Below the pieces are notes generated by a model. It was not told where the DNA came from and searched no databases. It saw nothing but the letters and a program-made list of their open reading frames with translations. From an uncultured Clostridia bacterium (GTDB lineage Bacteria > Bacillota > Clostridia > Lachnospirales > Anaerotignaceae): a stretch of 64,000 bases of DNA. A program made the position numbers and the translations under genes. The stretch lies in NCBI GenBank assembly GCA_902477755.1, contig CABSIK010000003.1, forward strand, positions 186,001-250,000, read 5' to 3'. Each line of letters opens with the position of its first letter. Within the stretch, counting starts at the first letter, position 1. Below, piece after piece: positions 17,732 through 25,577 of this stretch.

Positions 17732-18022
17732 TTATTCAGCGATTTCAACAGGGTATACGGAAACCTGTTTTTTATCTCTGCCTTTTCTTTCATATTTTAC
17801 ACGACCGTCAACCAAAGCGAACAGTGTATCGTTACCGCCTTTGCCTACGTTCACACCGGGATGGATTTTAGTACCACGCTGTGTGTATAAAATATTGCCT
17901 GCCAGTACAAACTGACCGTCTGCACGTTTTGCACCCAATCTCTTAGCATTGGAGTCACGACCGTTCTTTGTGGAACCGCCGCCTTTGTGGTGCGCGAAGA
18001 ACTGAAGGTTCAATCTGAACAT
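17732..18022 (-). CDS. rpmA: Ribosomal protein L27 with cleavable N-terminus
   Basis: 50S protein whose N-terminal tail reaches the peptidyl-transferase centre. It has 96 residues. The start carries the Firmicute extension ending in LNLQFFA just before HHKGGGST; Prp removes such extensions between F and A. The rest is typical L27. It is 2 bp downstream of prp and upstream of obgE. Confidence 0.98.
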   Translation of the reverse strand: MFRLNLQFFAHHKGGGSTKNGRDSNAKRLGAKRADGQFVLAGNILYTQRGTKIHPGVNVGKGGNDTLFALVDGRVKYERKGRDKKQVSVYPVEIAE

Positions 18023-18024
18023 AC

Positions 18025-18357
18025 TTACACCTCCTCAATTTTCAAAGTAAGATACTTGTTATATTCCGTTTCAATGCCGGACAACCCGAGCCATAATGTC
18101 TGCAAAAGCAGCTGTACCCGTTCGTCCTCCATTCCCTCTAAAGGGAACACAACTTTGAGATAACCGCCTTTTTTCTCATCGGCTTTTGCCTGAAAGGGCA
18201 CGTCCGTGAACTGCTCTATGGCATTGACCGTATTGAGAGAAAGTATAGTAACCGCCGCACAAACAATGTCTTCCCCATGGGGCGCATAGCCTGCGTGACC
18301 GGAAATCTCAAATGCACAGATTTTATTCTCTTTCTGATAAAGCTTTGCTTGAATCAT
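18025..18357 (-). CDS. prp: Ribosomal-processing cysteine protease Prp
   Basis: Cleaves the N-terminal extension of L27. It has 110 residues. The catalytic pair is His21 in SGHAGYAPHG and Cys33 in DIVCAAV, spaced as in Staphylococcus Prp. It lies between rplU and rpmA, the conserved position of the gene. The cleavage-site match in the adjacent L27 supports the function. Confidence 0.95.
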   Translation of the reverse strand: MIQAKLYQKENKICAFEISGHAGYAPHGEDIVCAAVTILSLNTVNAIEQFTDVPFQAKADEKKGGYLKVVFPLEGMEDERVQLLLQTLWLGLSGIETEYNKYLTLKIEEV

Positions 18358-18359
18358 AA

Positions 18360-18665
18360 TTAGATGGATTTAATCTGCAGTTTTGTGAAAGGCTGTCTGT
18401 GGCCGTTTTTCTTGTGGAAACCTTTTTTGGGTTTGTATTTGTAAACGACTACTTTTTTTGCTTTGCCGTCACCGATTACGGATGCTGTAACTGCTGCGCC
18501 TTCAACGTAGGGAGCGCCAACTTTTACATCGCCGTCTTTCGCCAGTACCAGAACTTTGTCGAAAGTATATTCCTGACCTGCTTCAACACCCAGTTTTTCT
18601 ACTGTGATGATATCGCCTTCTGCTACTTTGTACTGCTTACCACCAGTTTCAATAATTGCGTACAT
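18360..18665 (-). CDS. rplU: Ribosomal protein L21
   Basis: 50S subunit protein. The chosen start (ATG at 18663-18665, after GAGGAGGTG) gives 101 residues beginning MYAIIETGGKQYKV, the standard L21 N-terminus. The C-terminal KPKKGFHKKNGHRQPFT segment is the conserved RNA-binding tail. It is the first gene of rplU-prp-rpmA-obgE, with an L21-type leader upstream. Confidence 0.98.
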   Translation of the reverse strand: MYAIIETGGKQYKVAEGDIITVEKLGVEAGQEYTFDKVLVLAKDGDVKVGAPYVEGAAVTASVIGDGKAKKVVVYKYKPKKGFHKKNGHRQPFTKLQIKSI

Positions 18666-18669
18666 GTGA

Positions 18670-18750
18670 ACACCTCCTCGCAATTTTACTCGCTGGATAC
18701 GGTAACCGAAGCCTTTCTTCGGTTTTCCAGAACCTCTCCATGCGGCTGAC
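18670..18750 (-). promoter_or_regulatory. Likely L21 leader (autoregulatory 5' UTR)
   Basis: The leader between promoter and rplU has a stable hairpin (AACCGAAG...CTTCGGTT) nested inside a pairing of CTGGA-type arms (TTCTGGA and TCCAG). Structured leaders of this kind precede rplU in Firmicutes and are thought to bind L21. This is a match by position and shape only. Confidence 0.5.
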
Positions 18751-18760
18751 ATACTTCATT

Positions 18761-18789
18761 ATAGTATCACAGGGTTTTCAGCCTGTCAA
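18761..18789 (-). promoter_or_regulatory. Promoter of the rplU operon
   Basis: On the minus strand TTGACA (18784-18789), 17 bp, TACTAT (18761-18766). Confidence 0.8.
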
Positions 18790-18794
18790 CACTT

Positions 18795-21566
18795 TTATTC
18801 CAATTTTTTGCCTTGTTTTACAGCAAAATACCGCTCGTCCTGCCCCAGTTTCCGCAGCACGGACAAAAGTGCGGCAAGACCATCTCTGGTCAGGCATTTT
18901 TTACCATTTCTTGTCATTTCATAGGCGATGGAAAGGCAGTCCTCCGCCCGTTCCAGACTGCCGTTGGCGGCATACATCCGTCCAATGCGGTCACATAGCT
19001 TGCCGTATGCTTCTGTTTCTCTGCCTTTGGCTGTCCCTAACAGCAAAGCACGGTCCAAAAGGGTATTCGCTTCTTTCTGGTTACCCTGGGCAATATGAGA
19101 AGCCGCTGTTTTCAGAAGCAAACGAGCGAAATTCTCTGATTCCCCTTCCATCATACGGGTTGCCAGCGCCAATTCACTAAAACTTTCCGCCGCTTCCTTA
19201 TGGCGTCCGCTGTCTGCCAGCAATCTGCCTGTGCGTTCCAGTCTGCGCTGGTACTGTTTTCCTCTGGGAAGCTGCAAATCACGGAACAGCCGCACGTAAG
19301 GCAGATACATGCCAACCGCTTTTTCCTTTTCGCCCATGGCAAAATAGCAGTCGCCGATTTCCGCCAGCAGTTCGCAGTAATCTTTCGTTTTCACACTGTC
19401 ATATTCTTCGATGTAATTCTTAGCGTTGGTAAGCTTTTGCAGACCTTTCAGGTATTCTCCTGCTGTCAGGTACCATTCTCCCAGTCTGCGGCATGCCTGG
19501 GCATATTCCATGCCTTCCGCCGCCTGTTCTGCCGCCTGATACCAGAAAAATGCCTGTTCCCGGTTGCCTGTACGCATTTGCAGATCCCCCAGAGAGATAG
19601 CATTGCGCACCGCTTCTGCGTCCAGAGATTGTGCCTGTTCTCCTCGCTGTGCCAGCATTTCCGTAAAAAGGTCTTTGGCCTTCTGGAGCCGCCGTCTTTC
19701 TTCCATTTTTGCCTGACGTTCCGCCCCTTCATAAGGCAGTTTTCCTTTGTTTGCCAGCAAATCATACTGCTGGTGACGTTTTGCGAATTTCTCCGTCAGT
19801 CCGCCTCCGGAACGGCTGAGTTTTTCCACCGCTTCTTTTCGATATGCCTCCGCCTTTTTCTCATTGCCCATGGCAAGATAACAAACAGCAACAGCCAGCA
19901 ATGTTTCCGCCGCACGTTGTTTTTCTTCTGCCGTTTCCTCATAGTTTGCGTCATTGATGGCAAGATAATGCTGTACTGCCACAGCGTAATCGCCTTTGCG
20001 CACACAAACTTCTGCCAGATATTCCAGTGTTTTCAAATATCTTGGATTGTCCTCATCCAGCATTTCCTTCTGGATGGCGGCACTTTCTGTCAAAATCTGA
20101 ATGGCTTCATCGTATTGTTTTTCTCTTGCCAAAATCTCACCCAGTTTTGCCAGACCAATGGCATATTCCGGATGATTTTTGCTGAAATGCTTTTCCAACA
20201 GTTCTATGGCTTCTCGGCAAAGGGCAGCCGCCGCCTGCCCTTCTCCTGCTTTCTGCTTCACATCTGCCAAAAGCTGTAAGCCACCAATCAAATCACGGTC
20301 TGTACCCGTTTCCGCTTCTCTGCGGATATACAGAGCCTCCTGCAAGTATTCTGCCGCCGCTTCATAAGCGCCTTTGGCTGTAAAAAGCCCTGCAATCTGC
20401 TCCAGCGTATCCGCATACAAAGGGTCCATTCTGCCTACGGTATCCCGACGAATGAGCAAGGCTTTTTCGTAAGCCGCAAGGGCATCTGTGTCCCGTCCCA
20501 TTTTTTCGTAAAGTCTGCCGCGGCTCATGTAGCACACAGCCACCTGTGGATGGGACTCTCCCAAAGCCGCTTCTTTCCGCCGCAAAGCCTCTGCGTTGGC
20601 TTCCAGCGCCTTTTCCATCTGTCCCATGCCGCTGTAATCAGCACTCATGTTGTTCAGGGTATCAGCGTAAAACAAATGGTCACCGCCCAGCACTTCTCTT
20701 ACCAGCTTCAGCACTTCTTCATGACACTGTAATGACTTTTCAAACATCCCTGCCTTACAGCACAATATGCCCAGACTATTCAAACTGTTGATGTAATCCA
20801 GATGGCTGTCCTTCATAATCTTCCGGCGCATCTGTACGGCTTTTTCACAGTATTCCACAGCCAGTTCGTTCCAGCCGGCTTTTTCGCAGACCTCCGCCAG
20901 AGATAATGTCCAGATCATATAACAAAAGCTTTCCTCCACCCCTGCCTTTTCCATAAAGTCCAGCGCCTTTTCGTAAGAAGAAATGGCACGTCTGTAATTT
21001 CCACCGCCGTCATAAGCCGCTCCCAGAGAAGCGAAAATATCCGCCATATCTTCTTTGGAAAAATCCGCGGAGCGTCTTGCCCGCTCCAAAGCTTGCTGGT
21101 GGTACTCCACCGCTTTTTCGTACTGCTGGAGGTCTTCTTCCGTATTGCCCAGATGGAACAGGCTGTAAATGGTATCCACATGGTCTTTCCCCAGTTTTCC
21201 TTCGCGGATTTTCAGCACCTCACCATGGAATCTGCGGGCTTTCTCCCCTTCTCCCATGTTGTTGTAGGCAATGGCAAGGTTATTTACCGTATCCGCATAA
21301 GAAAGGCTTTCGCCGGAACAATCCCGTTTCAGCACAGCCGCTTTTTTGTAATACTCCACCGCCTTGGGATACATGCCCATGGTATCGAAAATAACCCCCA
21401 GATTGTGCATATCCGACGCGTATTCCATGGTGTTGGCGTCATCATTTTCCAGATATTTCTGTAAGATATTTTTGCCCAGTATCAATGCTTTTTTATATTC
21501 ACCGGCTCCATAGGCCGCCTGCAGTTCCCGCCGCAGTTTACGGACTTCCGCAAAATAAAATCCCAT
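18795..21566 (-). CDS. Large cytoplasmic TPR-repeat protein
   Basis: About 923 residues made almost wholly of tetratricopeptide repeats of the kinesin-light-chain style (units such as YEKALLIRRDTVG, HPQVAVCYMSRG and YADTLEQIAGLF). There is no signal peptide, transmembrane helix or enzymatic domain. GGGGAGGT lies 7 bp before the ATG at 21566 and abuts another in-frame ATG at 21572 that overlaps the recX stop (ATGA). Translation is therefore coupled to recX. It is presumably a protein-binding scaffold; partner and role are unknown. Confidence 0.85.
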   Translation of the reverse strand: MGFYFAEVRKLRRELQAAYGAGEYKKALILGKNILQKYLENDDANTMEYASDMHNLGVIFDTMGMYPKAVEYYKKAAVLKRDCSGESLSYADTVNNLAIAYNNMGEGEKARRFHGEVLKIREGKLGKDHVDTIYSLFHLGNTEEDLQQYEKAVEYHQQALERARRSADFSKEDMADIFASLGAAYDGGGNYRRAISSYEKALDFMEKAGVEESFCYMIWTLSLAEVCEKAGWNELAVEYCEKAVQMRRKIMKDSHLDYINSLNSLGILCCKAGMFEKSLQCHEEVLKLVREVLGGDHLFYADTLNNMSADYSGMGQMEKALEANAEALRRKEAALGESHPQVAVCYMSRGRLYEKMGRDTDALAAYEKALLIRRDTVGRMDPLYADTLEQIAGLFTAKGAYEAAAEYLQEALYIRREAETGTDRDLIGGLQLLADVKQKAGEGQAAAALCREAIELLEKHFSKNHPEYAIGLAKLGEILAREKQYDEAIQILTESAAIQKEMLDEDNPRYLKTLEYLAEVCVRKGDYAVAVQHYLAINDANYEETAEEKQRAAETLLAVAVCYLAMGNEKKAEAYRKEAVEKLSRSGGGLTEKFAKRHQQYDLLANKGKLPYEGAERQAKMEERRRLQKAKDLFTEMLAQRGEQAQSLDAEAVRNAISLGDLQMRTGNREQAFFWYQAAEQAAEGMEYAQACRRLGEWYLTAGEYLKGLQKLTNAKNYIEEYDSVKTKDYCELLAEIGDCYFAMGEKEKAVGMYLPYVRLFRDLQLPRGKQYQRRLERTGRLLADSGRHKEAAESFSELALATRMMEGESENFARLLLKTAASHIAQGNQKEANTLLDRALLLGTAKGRETEAYGKLCDRIGRMYAANGSLERAEDCLSIAYEMTRNGKKCLTRDGLAALLSVLRKLGQDERYFAVKQGKKLE

Positions 21567-21568
21567 TT

Positions 21569-22192
21569 TCATACCTCCCCTGCTTCCACAAGCGCCATAG
21601 CCTCCCGAATGGTGTCCCATCGGTAGCCTTTTCGCTGCAAAAAGCCGTAAAGCCGTTGTTTTTCTTTCTCATCCAATTCCAGATTGCCCCTCGTTTTTTT
21701 CAGTATCCAACGGGCAGCGTCTTCCGCTTCGTTCAGGTCTGTTTCTGCCAGCACTTCTTCGGCGATTTTCTCAGAAATGCCCTTTTGCCGCAGTTCCATT
21801 TTGAGGGCATAAGCTCCCTTGGGTTTCAGCCGCAGCCGTTCCTTCACAAAGCTTTTAGCATAGGCTTTGTCGTCGCAGTAGCCATAACGACAAAGAAAGT
21901 CCATGACCTTTTCGATGACTTGGGGCGCAAATTCCTTTTCTGTCAGCTTCCGCCGCAGTTCCGCCTCCGTCCGCATTTTATAGCCCAGATAATGGAGGGC
22001 TGTATCCTGTGCCTGTATATAAATCAGATTATCCTGAATGATATCGTAGGTTTCCTGTAAAATGGGCTCCCCCTCACGCAGTTTAAAATACAGCACGTCC
22101 TGTGCAATGAGGGAAAAAGCAAATTCCCCATCAATAAAAATATTTCGTTTCGCAGGATCTTTTTTCTGCGGAATGATGGCTGTCACCAGCAT
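21569..22192 (-). CDS. recX: Regulatory protein RecX
   Basis: Modulator of RecA filaments. The ATG at 22192 has AAGGAGA 8 bp upstream and gives 207 residues. RecX three-helix repeats are visible, with ALHYLGYKMRTEAELRRKL, a Firmicute-type N-terminal extension and a C-terminal repeat ending near KGYRWDTIREA. RecA itself is not in the window. It is directly upstream of the TPR gene on the same strand. Confidence 0.93.
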   Translation of the reverse strand: MLVTAIIPQKKDPAKRNIFIDGEFAFSLIAQDVLYFKLREGEPILQETYDIIQDNLIYIQAQDTALHYLGYKMRTEAELRRKLTEKEFAPQVIEKVMDFLCRYGYCDDKAYAKSFVKERLRLKPKGAYALKMELRQKGISEKIAEEVLAETDLNEAEDAARWILKKTRGNLELDEKEKQRLYGFLQRKGYRWDTIREAMALVEAGEV

Positions 22193-22271
22193 GGCATTCT
22201 CTCCTTGCTCTGATTTCATATCTTATTAGTATACTACAAATGATAGGAAAATGCCAAGGTGTTCCGTCCAT

Positions 22272-22304
22272 AAAAAAGCCCTCTGTTTTCACAGAGGGCT
22301 TTGA
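22272..22304 (-). terminator. Terminator after the purine permease gene
   Basis: AAAGCCCTCTG, a short loop, CAGAGGGCTTT and a T-run on the minus strand. It lies 8 bp after the permease stop and isolates it from recX. Confidence 0.88.
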
Positions 22305-22311
22305 TGTGTTC

Positions 22312-23691
22312 TTATACAAAAAGATATTTCAATATAAATGCAATTGCCAGTACATACATGAGCCAGTGTACTTTCTTTTCTCTTACCTTACCTGAAACAA
22401 TCTGAATCAACACATAAGAGATGACGCCCAGGGCAATACCTTCAGAAATGGAATACATGAAAGGCATCACAATCATGGCAACGAAAGCAGGAATGGCTTC
22501 GCTCATATCATCGAAATCAATGCGGAACACAGTTGTGATCATCATAAACCCAACAACTACCAACGCAGGTGCTGTCGCGAAAGAAGGAATCGCCAGGAAA
22601 ATGGGAGAAAGGAACAGTGCAACCGCAAACAGCAGACCTGTTACAACGGAAGTCAGACCAGTTCTGCCACCAGCCATAACGCCGGAGGAGCTTTCTACAT
22701 AGGTGCTGACAGTAGATGTACCCAGAACCGCGCCCAAGCTTGTACCAACTGCGTCTGCCATGAGGGCGCCGCGGATACGAGGCAGTCTGCCCTGTTCATC
22801 CAGCATGTCCGCTTTGGAAGCAACACCGATAAGGGTTCCCATGGTGTCAAACAGGTCAACAAACAGGAATGAGAGCATAACTGTGATGAAATTCAAGCCC
22901 AAGAGCCCTGAAAAATCCATCTGCATCAAAGTAGGTTTCAAAGAAGGAATCCCAAAACCTGCGGAAAAATCAGGCAGTACAGAATACATTCCCAGTTCCG
23001 GATTGGGCTGATAAATTCCAGCTACCTGCAACAGGATGCCCAGCAGCCATGTGCACAGGATACCCAGCAAAATGCCGCCGGGCACTTTTTTGATCATAAA
23101 CGCAACAGTCAGGATAATCCCAACGAATGCCAGCAATGCGCCAATGCCTTCAGACCAGAATCTGCCGTCAGCCAGTGCCGCTTTGAAGGGATAAATAGCT
23201 ACCAGTGTGGAGCCGTCCACCACCAGTTTGGAATTCTGGAAACCGATGAAAGCAATGAACAAACCAATACCACAGGTGATACCGGCTTTCAGAGACATGG
23301 GGATACAGTTAAAGATGGCTTCACGCACATTTGTAAGGGAAAGCACGATGAAGATAATCCCTTCCACAAATACCGCTGCCAGTGCTACATGCCAAGTAAA
23401 GCCCATCTGCCCTACAACTGTGTAGGCAAAAAAAGCGTTCAAGCCCATGCCAGGTGCCAGTGCAAAGGGATAATTGGAAAAGGCAGCCATCATCAGTGTT
23501 GCCAGACAGGATGCCAGCGCCGTTGCTGTAAATACCGCGCCGCTGTCCATACCTGCTGATGACAGTACAGACGGGTTTACCGCAAGGATATACGCCATTG
23601 TCATAAATGTGGTAATCCCTGCCAATACTTCCGTTTTTACATTGGTATGGTTCTTTGAAAGATGAAACGTTCTCTCCAACAGACCATTCAT
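22312..23691 (-). CDS. NCS2-family guanine/hypoxanthine permease (AzgA/PbuG type)
   Basis: Membrane uptake protein for purine bases, driven by ion symport. It has 459 residues and many hydrophobic helices. AzgA-subgroup landmarks include TEVLAGITTFMTMAYI near the N-terminus, APGMGLNAFFAYTVV, and GTSTVSTYVESSSG in the transport core. Its own promoter and terminator make it monocistronic. I found no purine riboswitch in its short leader. It fits with the purine nucleoside operon at 28-35 kb. Confidence 0.92.
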   Translation of the reverse strand: MNGLLERTFHLSKNHTNVKTEVLAGITTFMTMAYILAVNPSVLSSAGMDSGAVFTATALASCLATLMMAAFSNYPFALAPGMGLNAFFAYTVVGQMGFTWHVALAAVFVEGIIFIVLSLTNVREAIFNCIPMSLKAGITCGIGLFIAFIGFQNSKLVVDGSTLVAIYPFKAALADGRFWSEGIGALLAFVGIILTVAFMIKKVPGGILLGILCTWLLGILLQVAGIYQPNPELGMYSVLPDFSAGFGIPSLKPTLMQMDFSGLLGLNFITVMLSFLFVDLFDTMGTLIGVASKADMLDEQGRLPRIRGALMADAVGTSLGAVLGTSTVSTYVESSSGVMAGGRTGLTSVVTGLLFAVALFLSPIFLAIPSFATAPALVVVGFMMITTVFRIDFDDMSEAIPAFVAMIVMPFMYSISEGIALGVISYVLIQIVSGKVREKKVHWLMYVLAIAFILKYLFV

Positions 23692-23741
23692 TGGTAAAAT
23701 CCTCCTTTTTCTTCTTTACTTCAGAGTTTATTTGCATTATC

Positions 23742-23770
23742 AGCGTATTAAATTTTTCTATCCCTGTCAA
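23742..23770 (-). promoter_or_regulatory. Promoter of the purine permease gene
   Basis: On the minus strand TTGACA (23765-23770), 17 bp, TACGCT (23742-23747), about 45 bp before the AAGGAGGA site. Confidence 0.7.
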
Positions 23771-23846
23771 TGATTTTCTTAATGAAATCTTAACGTTTCA
23801 CGAAAAAATACAATTTTTCAATTCCATCCACCTCGGACAAATAGCC

Positions 23847-23875
23847 TTGACAAAAAAACACCAGCACTCTAAGAT
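23847..23875 (+). promoter_or_regulatory. Promoter of the DUF4430-ECF pair
   Basis: TTGACA (23847-23852), 17 bp, TAAGAT (23870-23875), leaving a leader of about 25 nt with no room for a riboswitch. Confidence 0.75.
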
Positions 23876-23905
23876 AAAAAGAAAAACACCCCTTAGGAGG
23901 TCATT

Positions 23906-24298
23906 ATGCAGAAAAAACAAACAAAACTTGCCGGCATAATTCTTGCAATTTGCTGTATCCTTGCAGTGATTCTTTTTTTCCAGACCAGACCGGACACAAC
24001 CGCCGGCGAAAAACAGATCACCATTTCTGTCATTCATAGTGACAGCAGTAAAAGTACATTTTCCTATGACACAGACGCGGAATATCTGGGGGAAGCACTG
24101 ACAGAGCAAGGGCTTGCCGAAGGTACCGATGGGCCTTACGGCATGTTCATCACCACCGTTGACGGAGAAACCGCCGACGAAAGCAAAGAACAATGGTGGT
24201 GCATCACAAAAGCAGGAGAAATGGTCAATACCGGTGCAGATCAGACTCCTGTACAAGATCAGGATGTCTTTGAACTGACTTTGAAAGAAGGCTATTGA
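23906..24298 (+). CDS. DUF4430 extracytoplasmic protein
   Basis: A 130-residue protein with an N-terminal membrane anchor (about 8-26) and a small extracellular domain of the DUF4430 (transcobalamin C-terminal-like) type, ending in the WWCITKAGEMVNTGAD and DVFELTLKEGY region. TAGGAGG precedes the ATG. The ECF S component starts one base after its stop, and such pairs are common in Firmicutes. A role as a surface ligand-capturing partner of the S component is inferred from this pairing. Confidence 0.85.
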   Translation: MQKKQTKLAGIILAICCILAVILFFQTRPDTTAGEKQITISVIHSDSSKSTFSYDTDAEYLGEALTEQGLAEGTDGPYGMFITTVDGETADESKEQWWCITKAGEMVNTGADQTPVQDQDVFELTLKEGY

Positions 24299-24299
24299 T

Positions 24300-24797
24300 T
24301 TGACAAAGCAGAATATCCACGAACTGGTGATTTTAGGGCTTTTTACCGCCATACTGTTTCTGGGACAGGTTTTTCTGGCATTCCTGCCCAATATTGAAGT
24401 GGTGAGCCTGCTTATCATCCTCTACACCCTCACATGCGGAAAAAAAGTTTTCCTCATCATATATGCCTTCGTACTGCTGGAGGGCTTCTGTTACGGCTTT
24501 GGTATGTGGTGGTTCAGCTATCTCTACATCTGGAGCATACTGGCTCTCGCTGTTTTGTTCTTCCGTCAAAACTGTTCTGCTCTTTTCTGGAGCATTCTTT
24601 CTGGCTTCTTCGGACTGGCATTCGGCGCATTATGTGCCCTGCCCTATCTCATCGCCGGCGGTATTGGAGCCGCTTTCGCCTATTGGACGTCGGGCTTGCT
24701 TTTTGATGTAACCCACTGCATAGGCAATTTTGCAGTCTGTTTTGTGCTTTTCCATCCTCTGCATCGGCTGCTGAAACGACTATATCCCACACCATAA
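24300..24797 (+). CDS. ECF transporter S component
   Basis: A 165-residue polytopic membrane protein with about six hydrophobic helices and the short N-terminal region of vitamin-specific S components. The start is taken as TTG at 24300, right after the DUF4430 stop. It would need the shared ECF ATPases and EcfT from elsewhere. Substrate is not readable from the sequence; the DUF4430 neighbour hints at a cobalamin-like or other tetrapyrrole or vitamin ligand. Confidence 0.8.
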   Translation: MTKQNIHELVILGLFTAILFLGQVFLAFLPNIEVVSLLIILYTLTCGKKVFLIIYAFVLLEGFCYGFGMWWFSYLYIWSILALAVLFFRQNCSALFWSILSGFFGLAFGALCALPYLIAGGIGAAFAYWTSGLLFDVTHCIGNFAVCFVLFHPLHRLLKRLYPTP

Positions 24798-24848
24798 AAA
24801 AACAGGCAGACGGTCTTTTTTATTTGCTGCCGGGAATTACTTAGAAAA

Positions 24849-24898
24849 AAAGTCTTTTGACAATCCTGTGAAGTCACAGCCGTCAAAAGGCTTTTCTC
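24849..24898 (+). terminator. Terminator after the ECF S component gene
   Basis: AAGTCTTTTGAC and GTCAAAAGGCTTTT arms enclose a second small hairpin (CTGTGA/TCACAG), followed by TTTTC. Confidence 0.65.
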
Positions 24899-24979
24899 TA
24901 TAAATCATGCATCTTGCGTATTGAACATTTATTTTTCTGCCAGCTTATATAGAATCTTTTTCCGGCAGATATTTTTTCA

Positions 24980-25540
24980 TCATTCACCAAAAAGTTCTTT
25001 TACAAAAGGCGGTATCAGTCTTCCGAAAAGTTCTGTCATAAATGCCGGACTTTCTTTCATGCCGTTGCTGACCCACTTTGTGAACATAAAACATCCCCCA
25101 AAGGTGAAATACTCCAATTCCCTGTATTCATCCTCATTCATGGTATAGTGATGGATTTCCGTGATGTTTCTGCTCAGTTCAGACAAAATCCTTTCCTGAC
25201 CGTAATCGGTGATAAAGGAGAATTCCGATTGGGAAAATGCCTTGATGAACAGCTCCTTGTATTTGAGCATTTCCTCAAACTGGCGCATTTTCGCTTCTCT
25301 CCAGCCATAAGGATTTCCCATTTTATACAGGCTCATGTCATTGCACTCATCCCACAGCCAGAAAACAGCATCGTCGATATTATAAAAATATCTGTAGAAT
25401 GTGGCTCTGCTGACGCCGCCTGTTTTGCATATATCAATGACTTTCAGTTTGTCATAATCAGTATAGTGCGCCATCTGGTTCAGCGCTCTGATAATGGCAT
25501 ATCTCATTTCATTGTTCTGTACCATATTTTCTTTTCTCAC
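24980..25540 (-). CDS. TetR/AcrR-family transcriptional regulator
   Basis: A 186-residue regulator with GTG start at 25540 after AGAGGTG. The N-terminal helix-turn-helix includes KVIDICKTGGVSRATFYRYF (about residues 33-52), and the C-terminal part is an all-helical ligand domain. It lies 37 bp downstream of the reductase gene on the same strand, so it is probably cotranscribed and autoregulatory. A candidate operator is the dyad at 27541-27585. Confidence 0.9.
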   Translation of the reverse strand: MRKENMVQNNEMRYAIIRALNQMAHYTDYDKLKVIDICKTGGVSRATFYRYFYNIDDAVFWLWDECNDMSLYKMGNPYGWREAKMRQFEEMLKYKELFIKAFSQSEFSFITDYGQERILSELSRNITEIHHYTMNEDEYRELEYFTFGGCFMFTKWVSNGMKESPAFMTELFGRLIPPFVKELFGE

Positions 25541-25577
25541 ATCTACACCTCTTATGAAAACCTGATTTTACCATTTC

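Noticed and set aside
18666..18752. Longer L21 reading starting at 18752
   Set aside because: The standard L21 N-terminus MYAIIETGGKQYKV starts at 18665 behind a good Shine-Dalgarno; the extension would cover the leader and part of the promoter.
23692..23846. Purine riboswitch before the NCS2 permease gene
   Set aside because: The leader after the promoter is too short, and the conserved aptamer core is absent on either strand.
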